Positions 32,505 through 41,364 of a DNA stretch of 52,006 bases are shown one piece after another. Below the pieces are notes generated by a model that made no database searches, was not told the origin of the DNA, and was given only the letters and a program-made list of their open reading frames with translations. Every line of letters starts with the position of its first letter. Position 1 is the stretch's first letter. A program made the position numbers and the translations under genes. This stretch comes from Treponema sp. (GTDB lineage: Bacteria; Spirochaetota; Spirochaetia; Treponematales; Treponemataceae). The stretch is taken from NCBI GenBank assembly GCA_024693715.1, contig JAILKS010000043.1, forward strand, positions 1 to 52,006, written 5' to 3'.

Positions 32505-34091
32505 ATGAGTATTATTCAGGCAATTGCAGAAATTTTTGATTCTATTTTTAAAAGGTCGTCTCCCGAAGTTCAGAAACGAACGCTTCTTAAAAAGCTTGAT
32601 TCTGAAATAAGACTTTTTTCACCGGTTCTGTGTATAGAAGGAAAACTGCAGCCGAATTTTGCAGAAGCTTTATATTCGTTGTATAAACTCACAAGACCAT
32701 TAGATGACTTATTCTCTGTTACTGTTAGTCCGGTTGATGTTCAGCGCCAGCATAGATTTGAATCACAGTTGATTTTTACGGCATATTCTCCGGAAGATCA
32801 GGTTATTTTTGAATCTCTGGCTTATGAAAACAGAAAAAAAGAAATTCTTGAATCTCATGAGCCTGCAGAAAAAATTTATTATAAACAGCGCAGGAATTTT
32901 GATAAATTAATCCGCGATTTGAACGAAGAGCCTTTTGCAAAAATGGATATGGAAATTCTGGAGCTTCGTCATTTTGTTGAATTCTGTCATTACAGCTTTG
33001 TTCCGTTCATGCAGATTTTTGATAATGGTTTTATTGCCGGAGATTTTTCGTACAAACCTACATATAATGAAGTAAGCGTTCACAAGGCCATTAATCTTCT
33101 TGAAGATTTTTATTATCTTACCGAGGGATTAAAGATTACTACTGTTCTTGCAGATCAGGTGCTTGCTCTTGCACAGTTAAGAAAAGGGGTTGTTCTTGAA
33201 AATACAGAAATTAACAGTTATGTGAGCAATCTGAAAAAAATAAATTATATTATTTCGAAAATTATTCCTGCAAACAGAATCAAGGCTTTGATAAGATATG
33301 TAAAGGCAGACGGTACTTATGAACCGAAAATCGCGCTTTATTCTGGTTCACCAAAAAAGGAATTTGCCGCTACTTTAAAAACAGAATTTGATTCAAATGA
33401 GCAGCGTGTAAAATCAGAAATACAGGATGAGCAGATAACGAACGATGTAACCGATTTGTTTAAAAATGTTCAGCTTGAACAGCTTTTAGGCTACAATGAT
33501 GAATATAACAGGATTTTTCAGAAAAACACATCCTTTGCTTTTAAGTGGATAAAGCCTATGCAGGTTTTAAAAACTTTCGTAAAAGTTTATATAAGTAGTG
33601 GAATTAAAAGCCTTTTAAATGATATTGTAATAGAAGGTTTTTTCAGCAGCCCGACTTTTAAATCAAATTTTTCAGGAATTGTTTATTCTGTCATAAATGC
33701 AGACTCACAGATTTCTGAATTTGAAGATTCATTTGGTCAGGATAAAAGAAACAGTATTGCAGTTATGCAGGGCTATGTTAACGACAGCCATAAGGATAAG
33801 GATTTTTACAGAAGACTTGAAAAGATGGTTGTAAGTGCAAACGATGAGTGTCATAAAATAATGCAGGAAATATGTTCTTCGCTGGAAATTCTGTATAAAA
33901 ATCTGATAGAATTGATTGCCGATGCTAAAAAGCCGTCAAGTGAGATTATTTCTAATCTGAAAATGCTGATGATGTCTTCAAGAAACAGGGAGCATTCTAA
34001 TCTTCTTGAAGAACAGATTCAGAACTGGACGATTTTTTTTGATATTATGAAAAACTATGTTATTATTAATAATGTTAACGGAGACGTATAG
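32505..34091 (+). CDS. Unrecognised, largely helical spirochaetal protein
   Basis: 528 residues, soluble, without a signal peptide. Predicted mostly helical, with many Lys, Glu and Phe and several possible coiled-coil stretches (for example around 430-480). No catalytic motif is visible. It may belong to a spirochaete-limited family of unknown function (DUF5312 is my best but unverified guess). First gene of a unit leading to a GGDEF cyclase and a rhomboid protease, so a role in envelope or signalling is possible but not shown. Its 5' leader is very short and lacks a ribosome site. Confidence 0.62.
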   Translation: MSIIQAIAEIFDSIFKRSSPEVQKRTLLKKLDSEIRLFSPVLCIEGKLQPNFAEALYSLYKLTRPLDDLFSVTVSPVDVQRQHRFESQLIFTAYSPEDQVIFESLAYENRKKEILESHEPAEKIYYKQRRNFDKLIRDLNEEPFAKMDMEILELRHFVEFCHYSFVPFMQIFDNGFIAGDFSYKPTYNEVSVHKAINLLEDFYYLTEGLKITTVLADQVLALAQLRKGVVLENTEINSYVSNLKKINYIISKIIPANRIKALIRYVKADGTYEPKIALYSGSPKKEFAATLKTEFDSNEQRVKSEIQDEQITNDVTDLFKNVQLEQLLGYNDEYNRIFQKNTSFAFKWIKPMQVLKTFVKVYISSGIKSLLNDIVIEGFFSSPTFKSNFSGIVYSVINADSQISEFEDSFGQDKRNSIAVMQGYVNDSHKDKDFYRRLEKMVVSANDECHKIMQEICSSLEILYKNLIELIADAKKPSSEIISNLKMLMMSSRNREHSNLLEEQIQNWTIFFDIMKNYVIINNVNGDV

Positions 34092-34097
34092 ATAAAA

Positions 34098-35210
34098 ATG
34101 GCTGCTGCTAAGAAAAAAACAGTAAAAGATTCTCAGAATACGGTAAATCAGAATAGTCCTGTCGAACTGGCAGTAGTATCTGAAAAACGTATTTACGATT
34201 TAGAACAACTTCTGGATATTGCAAAATCATTCTGTTCAACGCTTGATTATAAAAATCTTCTGGAATCTATTGTTTATATCTGTATGGCTCAGATGCATGT
34301 TTTGGGTGCAGAAATATTTGTACGCGATTTAATGATAAATGAATCGTTCGTGCTTGAAACTAATAAAACCATGCTTCAGGATGAAGAACAGATTGCTATT
34401 CCGGTTGATTCTCCTGTTGCAGTAAAGCTTCTTGAATTACAAAGACCGGTTACTTTCGCAGAACTTAAATCGGAAGTAAAAAATAAAAAATGCCTTACAA
34501 TTTTCGAACGCTTTAATCCGTCGTTAATAGTTCCGCTGGTTCAGAAAAATCACCTTAACGGTATTTTGATTTTACAGGAACGAATTGCCATAGAAGATGA
34601 TTCTTCTTATACAGAATATGAAAAAAATCAGATAATGGAAATTGCCGCACTCGCGTCTGTTGCAATCAATAACGCTTATCTTCTTGAGCGGTCATCAACA
34701 GATATGATGACTCATCTTAAGTTAAAATATTATTTCTTTACTTTGCTTGCAGATGCGATGGAACAGGCATTGTTACAAAAAGGAAATCTTTCCGTATTGA
34801 TGTTTGATATAGATTTCTTTAAAAAGTTTAATGATACATACGGTCATGAATGCGGAGATTTCGTCCTTATTTCAGTTGCAGATATAATCCGTAAAAATTT
34901 GCGTGATACTGATGTTGCAAGCCGATACGGTGGAGAAGAATTTACCGTTATGCTTGATAAAACCGGAAAAGACGAAGCAATGCTTGTTGCCGATAGAATC
35001 CGTCAGTCAATTGCTGATTATGATTTTATTTATAATGACCAGCATCTTCATGTTACTATTTCTGTAGGAGTTTCCGTTCTTGATGATGAAGACAATGCCG
35101 TAAATTCTCCGAACGATTTTGTTAATCAGGCAGATAAGGCTTTATATGTATCAAAAAATAACGGAAGAAACTGTGTTCATTGTTTTGATCCTAAACGCAA
35201 ATATAATTAA
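34098..35210 (+). CDS. GAF-GGDEF diguanylate cyclase
   Basis: 370 residues, cytoplasmic. A GAF-like sensor domain occupies about 35-200 (LDIAKSFCSTLDYKNLLESI, then LIVPLVQKNHLNGILILQE). The C-terminal cyclase domain has DIDFFKKFND for metal and GTP binding, RYGGEEF with GGEEF at 278-282, and an RxxD inhibitory site at 269-272, five residues before it. An active cyclase making c-di-GMP with product feedback is expected. Six bases follow the previous stop; a GGAG lies 14 bases upstream, too far to be ideal. Confidence 0.93.
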   Translation: MAAAKKKTVKDSQNTVNQNSPVELAVVSEKRIYDLEQLLDIAKSFCSTLDYKNLLESIVYICMAQMHVLGAEIFVRDLMINESFVLETNKTMLQDEEQIAIPVDSPVAVKLLELQRPVTFAELKSEVKNKKCLTIFERFNPSLIVPLVQKNHLNGILILQERIAIEDDSSYTEYEKNQIMEIAALASVAINNAYLLERSSTDMMTHLKLKYYFFTLLADAMEQALLQKGNLSVLMFDIDFFKKFNDTYGHECGDFVLISVADIIRKNLRDTDVASRYGGEEFTVMLDKTGKDEAMLVADRIRQSIADYDFIYNDQHLHVTISVGVSVLDDEDNAVNSPNDFVNQADKALYVSKNNGRNCVHCFDPKRKYN

Positions 35211-35224
35211 TTAGAAGCAAAAAA

Positions 35225-35854
35225 ATGAAGATTTTTATACGACGTCCATTTAAATATTGTTTTTTTAATGCATCTTTAATTCTTGTTATTCTGAATGTTA
35301 TCGTATATCTGATTACACGAGTAAGGCCTGGCTTTATACCGTATTTTGGAATGTGTCCTTATAATGTAATAGTATTTCATGCGTACTGGCAGTTTATAAC
35401 TTATATGTTCATTCACGGAAATTTCCTGCATATCTTTTTCAACATGCTTTGTCTTTTTATGTTTGGAGCTTCTCTTGAAAAAGCAATAGGCTCAAAAGAA
35501 TTTCTGATGATTTATTTTATCTGCGGAATCTTTTCCGCATTTTTCTCATTCCTCGTTTACTGTGTAACTGGCGGTATGAATGTTTGTTTAATTGGTGCCA
35601 GCGGAGCAATTTATGCCTTGATGTTCATCTTTGCGGTTGTTTATCCACGAGCAGTAATATCCTTTTGGGGAATTATTCCAATGCGTGCACCGATAGCCGT
35701 TTTAGTATTTACGATTATAGAGGTTATAAGTCAATTTGTAGATCAAAGTAATGTAGCGCACCTGGCACATTTGTTCGGATTTCTGGCAGCCTGGCTTTAT
35801 TTGTTAATAAGAATGGGTGTTAATCCGATAAAAGTATGGAAGAATACTTTGTAG
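35225..35854 (+). CDS. Rhomboid-family intramembrane serine protease
   Basis: 209 residues with six transmembrane segments. The family landmarks are HGNFLHIFFNMLCLFMFG (the HxxxxHxxxN motif of helix 2), catalytic Ser in GASGAIYAL and catalytic His in VAHLAHLFGFLAAW. Rhomboids cut single-pass membrane proteins inside the bilayer; the target here is unknown. It sits 14 bases after the GGDEF gene and 7 bases before an exported-protein gene, within one operon. Confidence 0.93.
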   Translation: MKIFIRRPFKYCFFNASLILVILNVIVYLITRVRPGFIPYFGMCPYNVIVFHAYWQFITYMFIHGNFLHIFFNMLCLFMFGASLEKAIGSKEFLMIYFICGIFSAFFSFLVYCVTGGMNVCLIGASGAIYALMFIFAVVYPRAVISFWGIIPMRAPIAVLVFTIIEVISQFVDQSNVAHLAHLFGFLAAWLYLLIRMGVNPIKVWKNTL

Positions 35855-35861
35855 ATTAAAC

Positions 35862-36551
35862 ATGAAAAGATTTTTATTGATTTTTGTGATGGTGTTTGCA
35901 TCGGCTTTGTTATGCGCTCAGGTGCCGTCAATTGAAGAAAAAATACGTTTTCCTCTATGGGCAGATATTGATGCTTATCCCGAATTCAGTGAATTTGCAG
36001 AAGCATCAGATACTTCCGACACAGATTTTTCGTATGCAGTAAAACAGATAAAAAAAATATCATCGTTAATCGTAAACGGAATGGTTTATGGCTGGGAATT
36101 TACTGTTGTTCCGTCAGATAAAACACGAAGAATACAGGAATTTGTCGAAGTAAAGCCGATAGAACCTCTTGATGAAGTTGAAAAGAATATTATTTATTCA
36201 TCTCCGTGGGTTGAAGACAACAGATTGAATTGCTGGATAGATTATAACCGTTCGGAGTATCAGAAAAGAAATTATCAGCTTTGGACAACAATAAAAAATC
36301 CGTCGATTCAGGGCAGAGGCTTTGGTCCGATTGAAAAAGGGTTTGACGGTATACAGACAGCCTGTGAAGATGCCCTTAAAAATGCGATTCTTGATTATTA
36401 TAAAAAGATTATCAGGAACAAACCTCGTGAAATTCGTGGAAAAGTTTTAATAAAAAAACCTCTTTTATTGGGAATTGATTCCGGGCGTTATACAGTAACT
36501 CTTGATTTTTTTCTAGAAAGCAGTACAATTATAGAGTATAAACAGTTTTAG
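35862..36551 (+). CDS. Small exported protein, unknown function
   Basis: 229 residues with a signal peptide (FLLIFVMVFASALLCAQ, cleavage likely after LCA or CAQ). The mature part has about one Trp per 40 residues and a mixed alpha/beta pattern; no motif is recognised. The last ~40 residues look like two amphipathic strands. No ribosome site; translation is probably coupled to rhomboid, whose stop is 7 bases away. Confidence 0.68.
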   Translation: MKRFLLIFVMVFASALLCAQVPSIEEKIRFPLWADIDAYPEFSEFAEASDTSDTDFSYAVKQIKKISSLIVNGMVYGWEFTVVPSDKTRRIQEFVEVKPIEPLDEVEKNIIYSSPWVEDNRLNCWIDYNRSEYQKRNYQLWTTIKNPSIQGRGFGPIEKGFDGIQTACEDALKNAILDYYKKIIRNKPREIRGKVLIKKPLLLGIDSGRYTVTLDFFLESSTIIEYKQF

Positions 36552-36565
36552 TGGGGAAAAACGAA

Positions 36566-37006
36566 ATGAAAAAAATAGTATTTATTTTATTAAGTATTAT
36601 TTCGATTAATCTTGTTATGTTGGCTCAGAGTACAAATGGTAAGACTGGTTCTGTAACTTCTATGCCTAAAAACTCTTCTATACCGAATACTGAAGACTTT
36701 GAAGAAATCAAAACAAAGGTTGAAGTAATTATACCAAAGGATCAGCATATTGTAGATGAAACTGCAAATGTAAAGATTGAGTATATGCCGTTATATGATG
36801 AAGCTAGAATTTATTATGAATGCATGTATGTAACATATAACCGCGGTGAAGCAATGAACACTGTTTTACAGTGTCTTGAAGATTTTAAGGCTGATCACAA
36901 ATATTATTCATATAAATACATAAAGGATGATAAGGAACGCTTCTTCAAGGATGATAAGGGAAGAAGAAAGACACAGTATATTTCTACTGTAAAATTTTCA
37001 AGATAA
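36566..37006 (+). CDS. Small exported protein, unknown function
   Basis: 146 residues from ATG 36566. I preferred this over the GTG at 36551 because the signal peptide (KKIVFILLSIISINLVMLAQ) then starts normally and GGGG lies upstream. The mature domain is short, hydrophilic, with a Tyr-rich centre (ARIYYECMYVTYNRGEA) and a basic end. The family is not recognised. Last gene before the hairpin at 37043-37080. Confidence 0.68.
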   Translation: MKKIVFILLSIISINLVMLAQSTNGKTGSVTSMPKNSSIPNTEDFEEIKTKVEVIIPKDQHIVDETANVKIEYMPLYDEARIYYECMYVTYNRGEAMNTVLQCLEDFKADHKYYSYKYIKDDKERFFKDDKGRRKTQYISTVKFSR

Positions 37007-37010
37007 CCTA

Positions 37011-37039
37011 TTCATATTTTGTTTTAAATATAGTACAAT
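37011..37039 (+). promoter_or_regulatory. Possible pheS promoter
   Basis: TTCATA (37011-37016), a 17-base spacer, TACAAT (37034-37039). Its start point would fall inside the left arm of the hairpin that follows. Confidence 0.45.
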
Positions 37040-37042
37040 ATC

Positions 37043-37080
37043 AACCGGTGTAATTTATTTTATACCGGTTATATTTTTTT
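37043..37080 (+). terminator. Strong hairpin with T run before pheS
   Basis: AACCGGTGTAA (37043-37053) pairs with TTATACCGGTT (37060-37070), eleven pairs with one G-T wobble, then ATATTTTTTT. It reads as the terminator of the 32505-37006 operon. Because it ends directly at the pheS ribosome site, it may also act as an attenuator, or its palindromic ACCGGT arms as an operator. Confidence 0.72.
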
Positions 37081-37093
37081 AAAGGTCAAAAAA

Positions 37094-38650
37094 ATGGACG
37101 TTAAAAACATTATTAAAAACTTACATCCGCTTGAAATCAAAGTTTTATTAAAATATACAGGCAAGGATGAACTTACTTCGGAAAAACTTCAGAAGGAATT
37201 GGATTACAAGGAAGGTCACGCAAATCAGGCTTTCTCCTGGCTTTCTGGAAAAGAGCTCTTAAACGAAATCCGTAGAACTCCACATACATATTTTGAAATT
37301 ACAGATTTTGGTCGTGCTATGGCTAAAACCGGTACTGTTGAAGAAAGAATGGTTGCATTCTTAAAAGACAACGGTGCTCACACTATGCCGGAAATTGCAG
37401 CTGGAATCGGACTTGAACAGAAGGACGTTGGTTCTGCATTCGGACCTTTGGTAAAAGAAGGCGTTTTAAAGATGAATGCCGAAAAGAAGGTTGAATACAC
37501 TGGTGCTGAATTACCAGCAAGAATCAAAATCACTTCTGACCTTATTAAAAAGGCATGTGACGCAGAAAACGGCCAGTTGAATAAAGACAACCTTAGCGCA
37601 GAAGAAGTTGAAGCAATGAATGGTCTTGCTAAGAAAAGAGGCGCTAACGACAGTCCATTTAAAGTAATCGAAAGAGAAACAGTATTCTATAAGCTTGCAG
37701 AAGGCTTTGAAAAGGTTGTAGACGAATTAAAGAAAGCCGGAATTACAGGTAACGAAATTGGTGAAATTACACCAAAAATGCTTGCTACAGGAGAATGGAA
37801 AAACGGTACTTTCCGTGGTTACAACATTGCAATTCCTCCTGCACGTATTATTCCGGGACGCACAAATCCTTATGTTCAGTTCCTTGAATCTGTAAAAGAT
37901 AAGCTTGTAAGCCTTGGATTTCAGGAATTTGACGGTCCGCTTGTAGAAACAGAATTCTGGAACGGAGACGCTTTGTTCATGCCTCAGTTCCATGCAGCAC
38001 GTGATATTCACGATGTTTACCGCTTAAAGAATCCTACACACGCTAAATCAATCGAAGAACCATATCTTTCTAACGTAAAGAAGGTTCACGAAAACGGTGG
38101 AGATACAGGAAGCCGCGGATGGAATTATTCTTTTGATAACGAATTTACACGCCGCCTCATTTTGCGCTCACAGGGTACAGTTTTGTCTGCACACCAGCTT
38201 CATAAGGCTGAAGTTCCTGGAAAATACTTTGGTATTGCACGCTGTTTCCGTTACGATAAGGTAGACGCAACTCACCTTTCTGACTTCTATCAGACAGAAG
38301 GTATTATTGCCGGAAACGATGTAACACTCCGCGACCTTTTGGGTATGCTCAAGATGTTTGCAACAGAAATTGCCGGTGCAGAAGAAGTAAAATATGTACC
38401 AGGTTACTTCCCGTTCACAGAACCAAGTATCGAAGTTCATATTAAGCACCCTGTTTTGGGCTGGTTCGAGCTCGGCGGTTCAGGAATCTTCCGTCCGGAA
38501 GTAACAAAGGCTATGGGTCTTGATTGTCCTGTTCTTGCATGGGGTATCGGTATTGACCGTATGGCATTGATGGCGCTGGGCTTAAACGACCTCCGCGAAC
38601 TGTTCTGCGAAGACATCGAAAAAGTCCGCTTAAGAAAAGCAAAATTCTAG
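37094..38650 (+). CDS. pheS: Phenylalanyl-tRNA synthetase alpha subunit, archaeal/eukaryal type
   Basis: 518 residues, far longer than the ~330-340 of the usual bacterial alpha chain. Two N-terminal winged-helix domains (about 1-150, with EKLQKELDYKEGHANQAFSW and TMPEIAAGIGLEQKDVGSAF) precede the class II catalytic core: FRYDKVDATHLSDFYQTEG (motif 2), GSGIFRPEV and GIGIDRMALMALG (motif 3). This layout belongs to the archaeal/eukaryal branch, a known horizontal acquisition in spirochaetes. pheT is not adjacent. AAAGG ribosome site. Ends 2 bases from the facing TetR gene. Confidence 0.95.
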   Translation: MDVKNIIKNLHPLEIKVLLKYTGKDELTSEKLQKELDYKEGHANQAFSWLSGKELLNEIRRTPHTYFEITDFGRAMAKTGTVEERMVAFLKDNGAHTMPEIAAGIGLEQKDVGSAFGPLVKEGVLKMNAEKKVEYTGAELPARIKITSDLIKKACDAENGQLNKDNLSAEEVEAMNGLAKKRGANDSPFKVIERETVFYKLAEGFEKVVDELKKAGITGNEIGEITPKMLATGEWKNGTFRGYNIAIPPARIIPGRTNPYVQFLESVKDKLVSLGFQEFDGPLVETEFWNGDALFMPQFHAARDIHDVYRLKNPTHAKSIEEPYLSNVKKVHENGGDTGSRGWNYSFDNEFTRRLILRSQGTVLSAHQLHKAEVPGKYFGIARCFRYDKVDATHLSDFYQTEGIIAGNDVTLRDLLGMLKMFATEIAGAEEVKYVPGYFPFTEPSIEVHIKHPVLGWFELGGSGIFRPEVTKAMGLDCPVLAWGIGIDRMALMALGLNDLRELFCEDIEKVRLRKAKF

Positions 38651-38652
38651 GA

Positions 38653-39264
38653 TTATTCTTTTTCAGGATTTTTATTTACTACAAAACCATCAATGGCAAC
38701 GTTGATGGTTTTTCTTAAATCACTTAAGTCTTCCTGGTTTAAGATTACGAGTCGGAAAATTGCAGATTCAATCAATCCATAAAGTAAATCGTTCATGTCT
38801 TTAACAATCAAATGTTGAAAAGTACCTTCTTTAATGCCATGAATGATTATTGTACTTAAAATGTGTCGCAAACGTAAAACTCTGCGCTGAATCCTTTCTT
38901 CAATATCAACGCCTGTTTTTTTCAACTGCATGAAATAACTTAAAAGAACAACGAAAAGCTTTTTATTCTGTTCAATTTTCGTAAATATTATTTCTACAAC
39001 CTGTCGAAGAATCTCTTCCTGACTGATATCCTTGTTAAGCCATTTTTTTATATCAAGCTCCATAGAACCAAGAAGTTCCTTTATGCTTTCGATGAAAATA
39101 TCATATTTATTGTGAAAATATATGTATAAGGTTGTACGAGTTATTCCGCATCGGTCGGCTATTTTTTGAAAAGTAACATCCTCGTAGCCTTCTTCGACAA
39201 ATACATCAAGTGATTTTTGGAGAATTTCTTTTCGTCGTTTTTCATGTTCTACAATAATTGCCAT
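38653..39264 (-). CDS. TetR-family transcriptional regulator
   Basis: 203 residues. The N-terminal helix-turn-helix is typical: RRKEILQKSLDVFVEEGYED, then VTFQKIADRCGITRTTLYIYF with the recognition helix and HNKYDIF. The C-terminal domain is helical and variable, so the ligand is unknown. AGGA lies 7 bases before the ATG. It follows the methyltransferase gene by 9 bases in the same direction, and faces pheS at its 3' end. Confidence 0.92.
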   Translation of the reverse strand: MAIIVEHEKRRKEILQKSLDVFVEEGYEDVTFQKIADRCGITRTTLYIYFHNKYDIFIESIKELLGSMELDIKKWLNKDISQEEILRQVVEIIFTKIEQNKKLFVVLLSYFMQLKKTGVDIEERIQRRVLRLRHILSTIIIHGIKEGTFQHLIVKDMNDLLYGLIESAIFRLVILNQEDLSDLRKTINVAIDGFVVNKNPEKE

Positions 39265-39273
39265 ATTAAAATC

Positions 39274-40437
39274 CTATTTAGCTCTTTGATAAATGTAAAA
39301 GCTGGTGTCGAGGTTTCCGGCTTTTATTTTTTTTATTTTATTTGCATTGTGATTAAAGCTTTTCATAAAATTCTCATTTGAAGTTATGATTCCTAAATCC
39401 CAGTCAGGAAATTCTGTCCATAAACAGTCCATCCTTTTATAAAGCTCATCTGCTTCTTTTTCATCTCCAAGTCGTTCTCCATACGGTGGATTCATTAATA
39501 AAAGCCCTGTTTCATATGGAGCGGCGAGTTCAGAAAAATCAGATTGAATGAAATCCGGACGAGGGATGTGTCTGCTTATTCCTATAGATTTAAGGGCTCT
39601 TCCTGCTGTTACACAGGCATATTCTGCATTTTTCTTTGACCGTTCAATTGCTTTAGGATCTATGTCCGACCCTGTTATTCGAACTTCAACATCTGTGCGG
39701 ATTTTTTCAGCTTCCTGACATCTTATTTCTTCAGCTTTTTTCTCGTCATAAAACGGAAGATTTTCTAATGCAAACCTTCGTCCAAAGCCGGGAGCTACAT
39801 TAAAGGCATAAAGAGTTGCTTCAATCGGGATTGTTCCTGAACCGCAAAAGGGATCATGTAAAGGAGTTTTTCTTCTCCACATCATTTCCTGTAAAAGAGC
39901 AGCGGCTGTTGTTTCGCGAAGAGGGGCTGTTCCACCGTCAACGCGATATCCTCTTTTGTGAAGCGGGAGTCCAGACAAATCAAGAAGGACAAAAACCTTA
40001 TTTGAATCTACATAAACACGTATATCGCTTTGAAAACCAGTTTCGGGCATTGTTTTCATGTGCCACACATCACCAAGCTTAGAATAAATTGCCTTATGAA
40101 TGATTCCCTGAATTGAATGTTCTGAATTTAATTTGCTTTTATAGGAGCGGACCTTATCTACAACGATGCGTGAATCTTTTTTTAAATAATCCTGCCATGA
40201 AACAGCATAGGTTCCATCATAAAGAGAATCAAAATCTAATGCTTCATATTCGGCTAACTGAAGATAAATACGATCGGCAGTGCGTAAACAGAGATTACAT
40301 TTAAAAAGAGCATCATCATCACCGAAAAAAGAAACTCTACCGGGTGCGTTACTGTGTAATTTATAACCGTAATGCTTGATTTCATTGCCAAGGATTTTTT
40401 CAGCACCAACTGCACAAAGTGCAACAAGAATGTTCAT
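39274..40437 (-). CDS. THUMP-domain rRNA/RNA methyltransferase, RlmL/YpsC type
   Basis: 387 residues. An N-terminal ferredoxin-like and THUMP region (about 1-160) precedes a Rossmann methyltransferase with HDPFCGSGTIPIEA (SAM binding, near 193), an SDIDPKAIERSKKN acidic loop and the catalytic NPPYGERLG near 318, as in N2-guanine or N6-adenine enzymes. Members of this family modify 23S rRNA. A -10-like TAATTT ends 6 bases before the ATG and no ribosome site is present. Confidence 0.88.
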   Translation of the reverse strand: MNILVALCAVGAEKILGNEIKHYGYKLHSNAPGRVSFFGDDDALFKCNLCLRTADRIYLQLAEYEALDFDSLYDGTYAVSWQDYLKKDSRIVVDKVRSYKSKLNSEHSIQGIIHKAIYSKLGDVWHMKTMPETGFQSDIRVYVDSNKVFVLLDLSGLPLHKRGYRVDGGTAPLRETTAAALLQEMMWRRKTPLHDPFCGSGTIPIEATLYAFNVAPGFGRRFALENLPFYDEKKAEEIRCQEAEKIRTDVEVRITGSDIDPKAIERSKKNAEYACVTAGRALKSIGISRHIPRPDFIQSDFSELAAPYETGLLLMNPPYGERLGDEKEADELYKRMDCLWTEFPDWDLGIITSNENFMKSFNHNANKIKKIKAGNLDTSFYIYQRAK

Positions 40438-40443
40438 TGTACT

Positions 40444-40472
40444 AAATTAACATGTTCTCAAATTTTGTGCAA
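40444..40472 (-). promoter_or_regulatory. Promoter giving a likely leaderless methyltransferase message
   Basis: On the minus strand TTGCAC (40472-40467), a 17-base spacer, TAATTT (40449-40444), then six bases to the ATG at 40437. Confidence 0.45.
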
Positions 40473-40484
40473 TTGTCATTTTCC

Positions 40485-41348
40485 TTATTGTTTGTAAGGC
40501 GTGTAATCAAGTCCGTTTCCGGCAGTACTTGTGATGATTTTAATTTTGTTGTCCGTAACAGGATTTCCACCGCTTGATACAGAAATTAATGACGGTTGTG
40601 TAAAGATACATTCCTGGATTATCGGATCTGTACCCGATGTTTTCTTCATGTTCTGACCGATGATTCCAAGAATATAGATGTCGCAATCAAAGAAATCTGT
40701 CGGTAAAATGTTAGTCAAACTGATGGAAGCATTAAATTTTACAGGAAAAAGCTGAACTCTATCTGCTTTTTTTACTAAAAGGCAGGTTTCATAGGAATCG
40801 GCATTCTTGATTTTAGTCGGAGCAGAAGGAGATGAGCTGGCAGTTATTGTATTGTTGTCTGCATCATATTCAAATGTTATTCCGCTTACATCAAAGCCTA
40901 ATTCAGAATCTAAAGGATTGTTATAATCTGCAACTGCAGTTCCGTGTCCTGTTTTAATTTCAAAGCCGTCTTTTTTGTCTGTCCAGTTGGTCAAATAATA
41001 TTCACCTTCTGCATAAAGTCGTGCGGCATAAGCATATTTTCGTCCTACAACAGCATTCAAATCTTCAAAGGAATAAGTCTGATTAGCTTTATCAAAGGCA
41101 GCCGGGAAAATAATACCGATATTCTGTGCATCTGCTTCATCAGGATCTGAACCGGTTACATCCAGTCGGAAGATATTAATATATTCTGTTTTTGAATTAA
41201 CATATTTTGCACTGATTATAACTCCGGATTCAGATTCTTTTAAATCCGGACGGTTCAGCCGTGAATCTGTCTTTATGTTCAGATTGCAGCTTAAAGTAAA
41301 ACAAGCCGTTATAAAAAGTAAAATCCCTGAAAATACTGTTTTTTTCAT
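40485..41348 (-). CDS. Predicted lipoprotein, unknown function
   Basis: 287 residues from ATG 41348, which has AAGGAG upstream and begins the signal peptide (KKTVFSGILLFITACFTLSC). The lipobox-like TLSC places the lipidated Cys near residue 21. An in-frame upstream start would remove the signal peptide and run into lgt, so I rejected it. The mature part is beta-rich, with an early ISAKYVNSKTEYINIFRLDV strand pair that resembles a fibronectin-type repeat but is not decisive. It follows lgt, the enzyme that would lipidate it, by 16 bases. Confidence 0.75.
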   Translation of the reverse strand: MKKTVFSGILLFITACFTLSCNLNIKTDSRLNRPDLKESESGVIISAKYVNSKTEYINIFRLDVTGSDPDEADAQNIGIIFPAAFDKANQTYSFEDLNAVVGRKYAYAARLYAEGEYYLTNWTDKKDGFEIKTGHGTAVADYNNPLDSELGFDVSGITFEYDADNNTITASSSPSAPTKIKNADSYETCLLVKKADRVQLFPVKFNASISLTNILPTDFFDCDIYILGIIGQNMKKTSGTDPIIQECIFTQPSLISVSSGGNPVTDNKIKIITSTAGNGLDYTPYKQ

Positions 41349-41364
41349 AAAAACTCCTTGAGAA

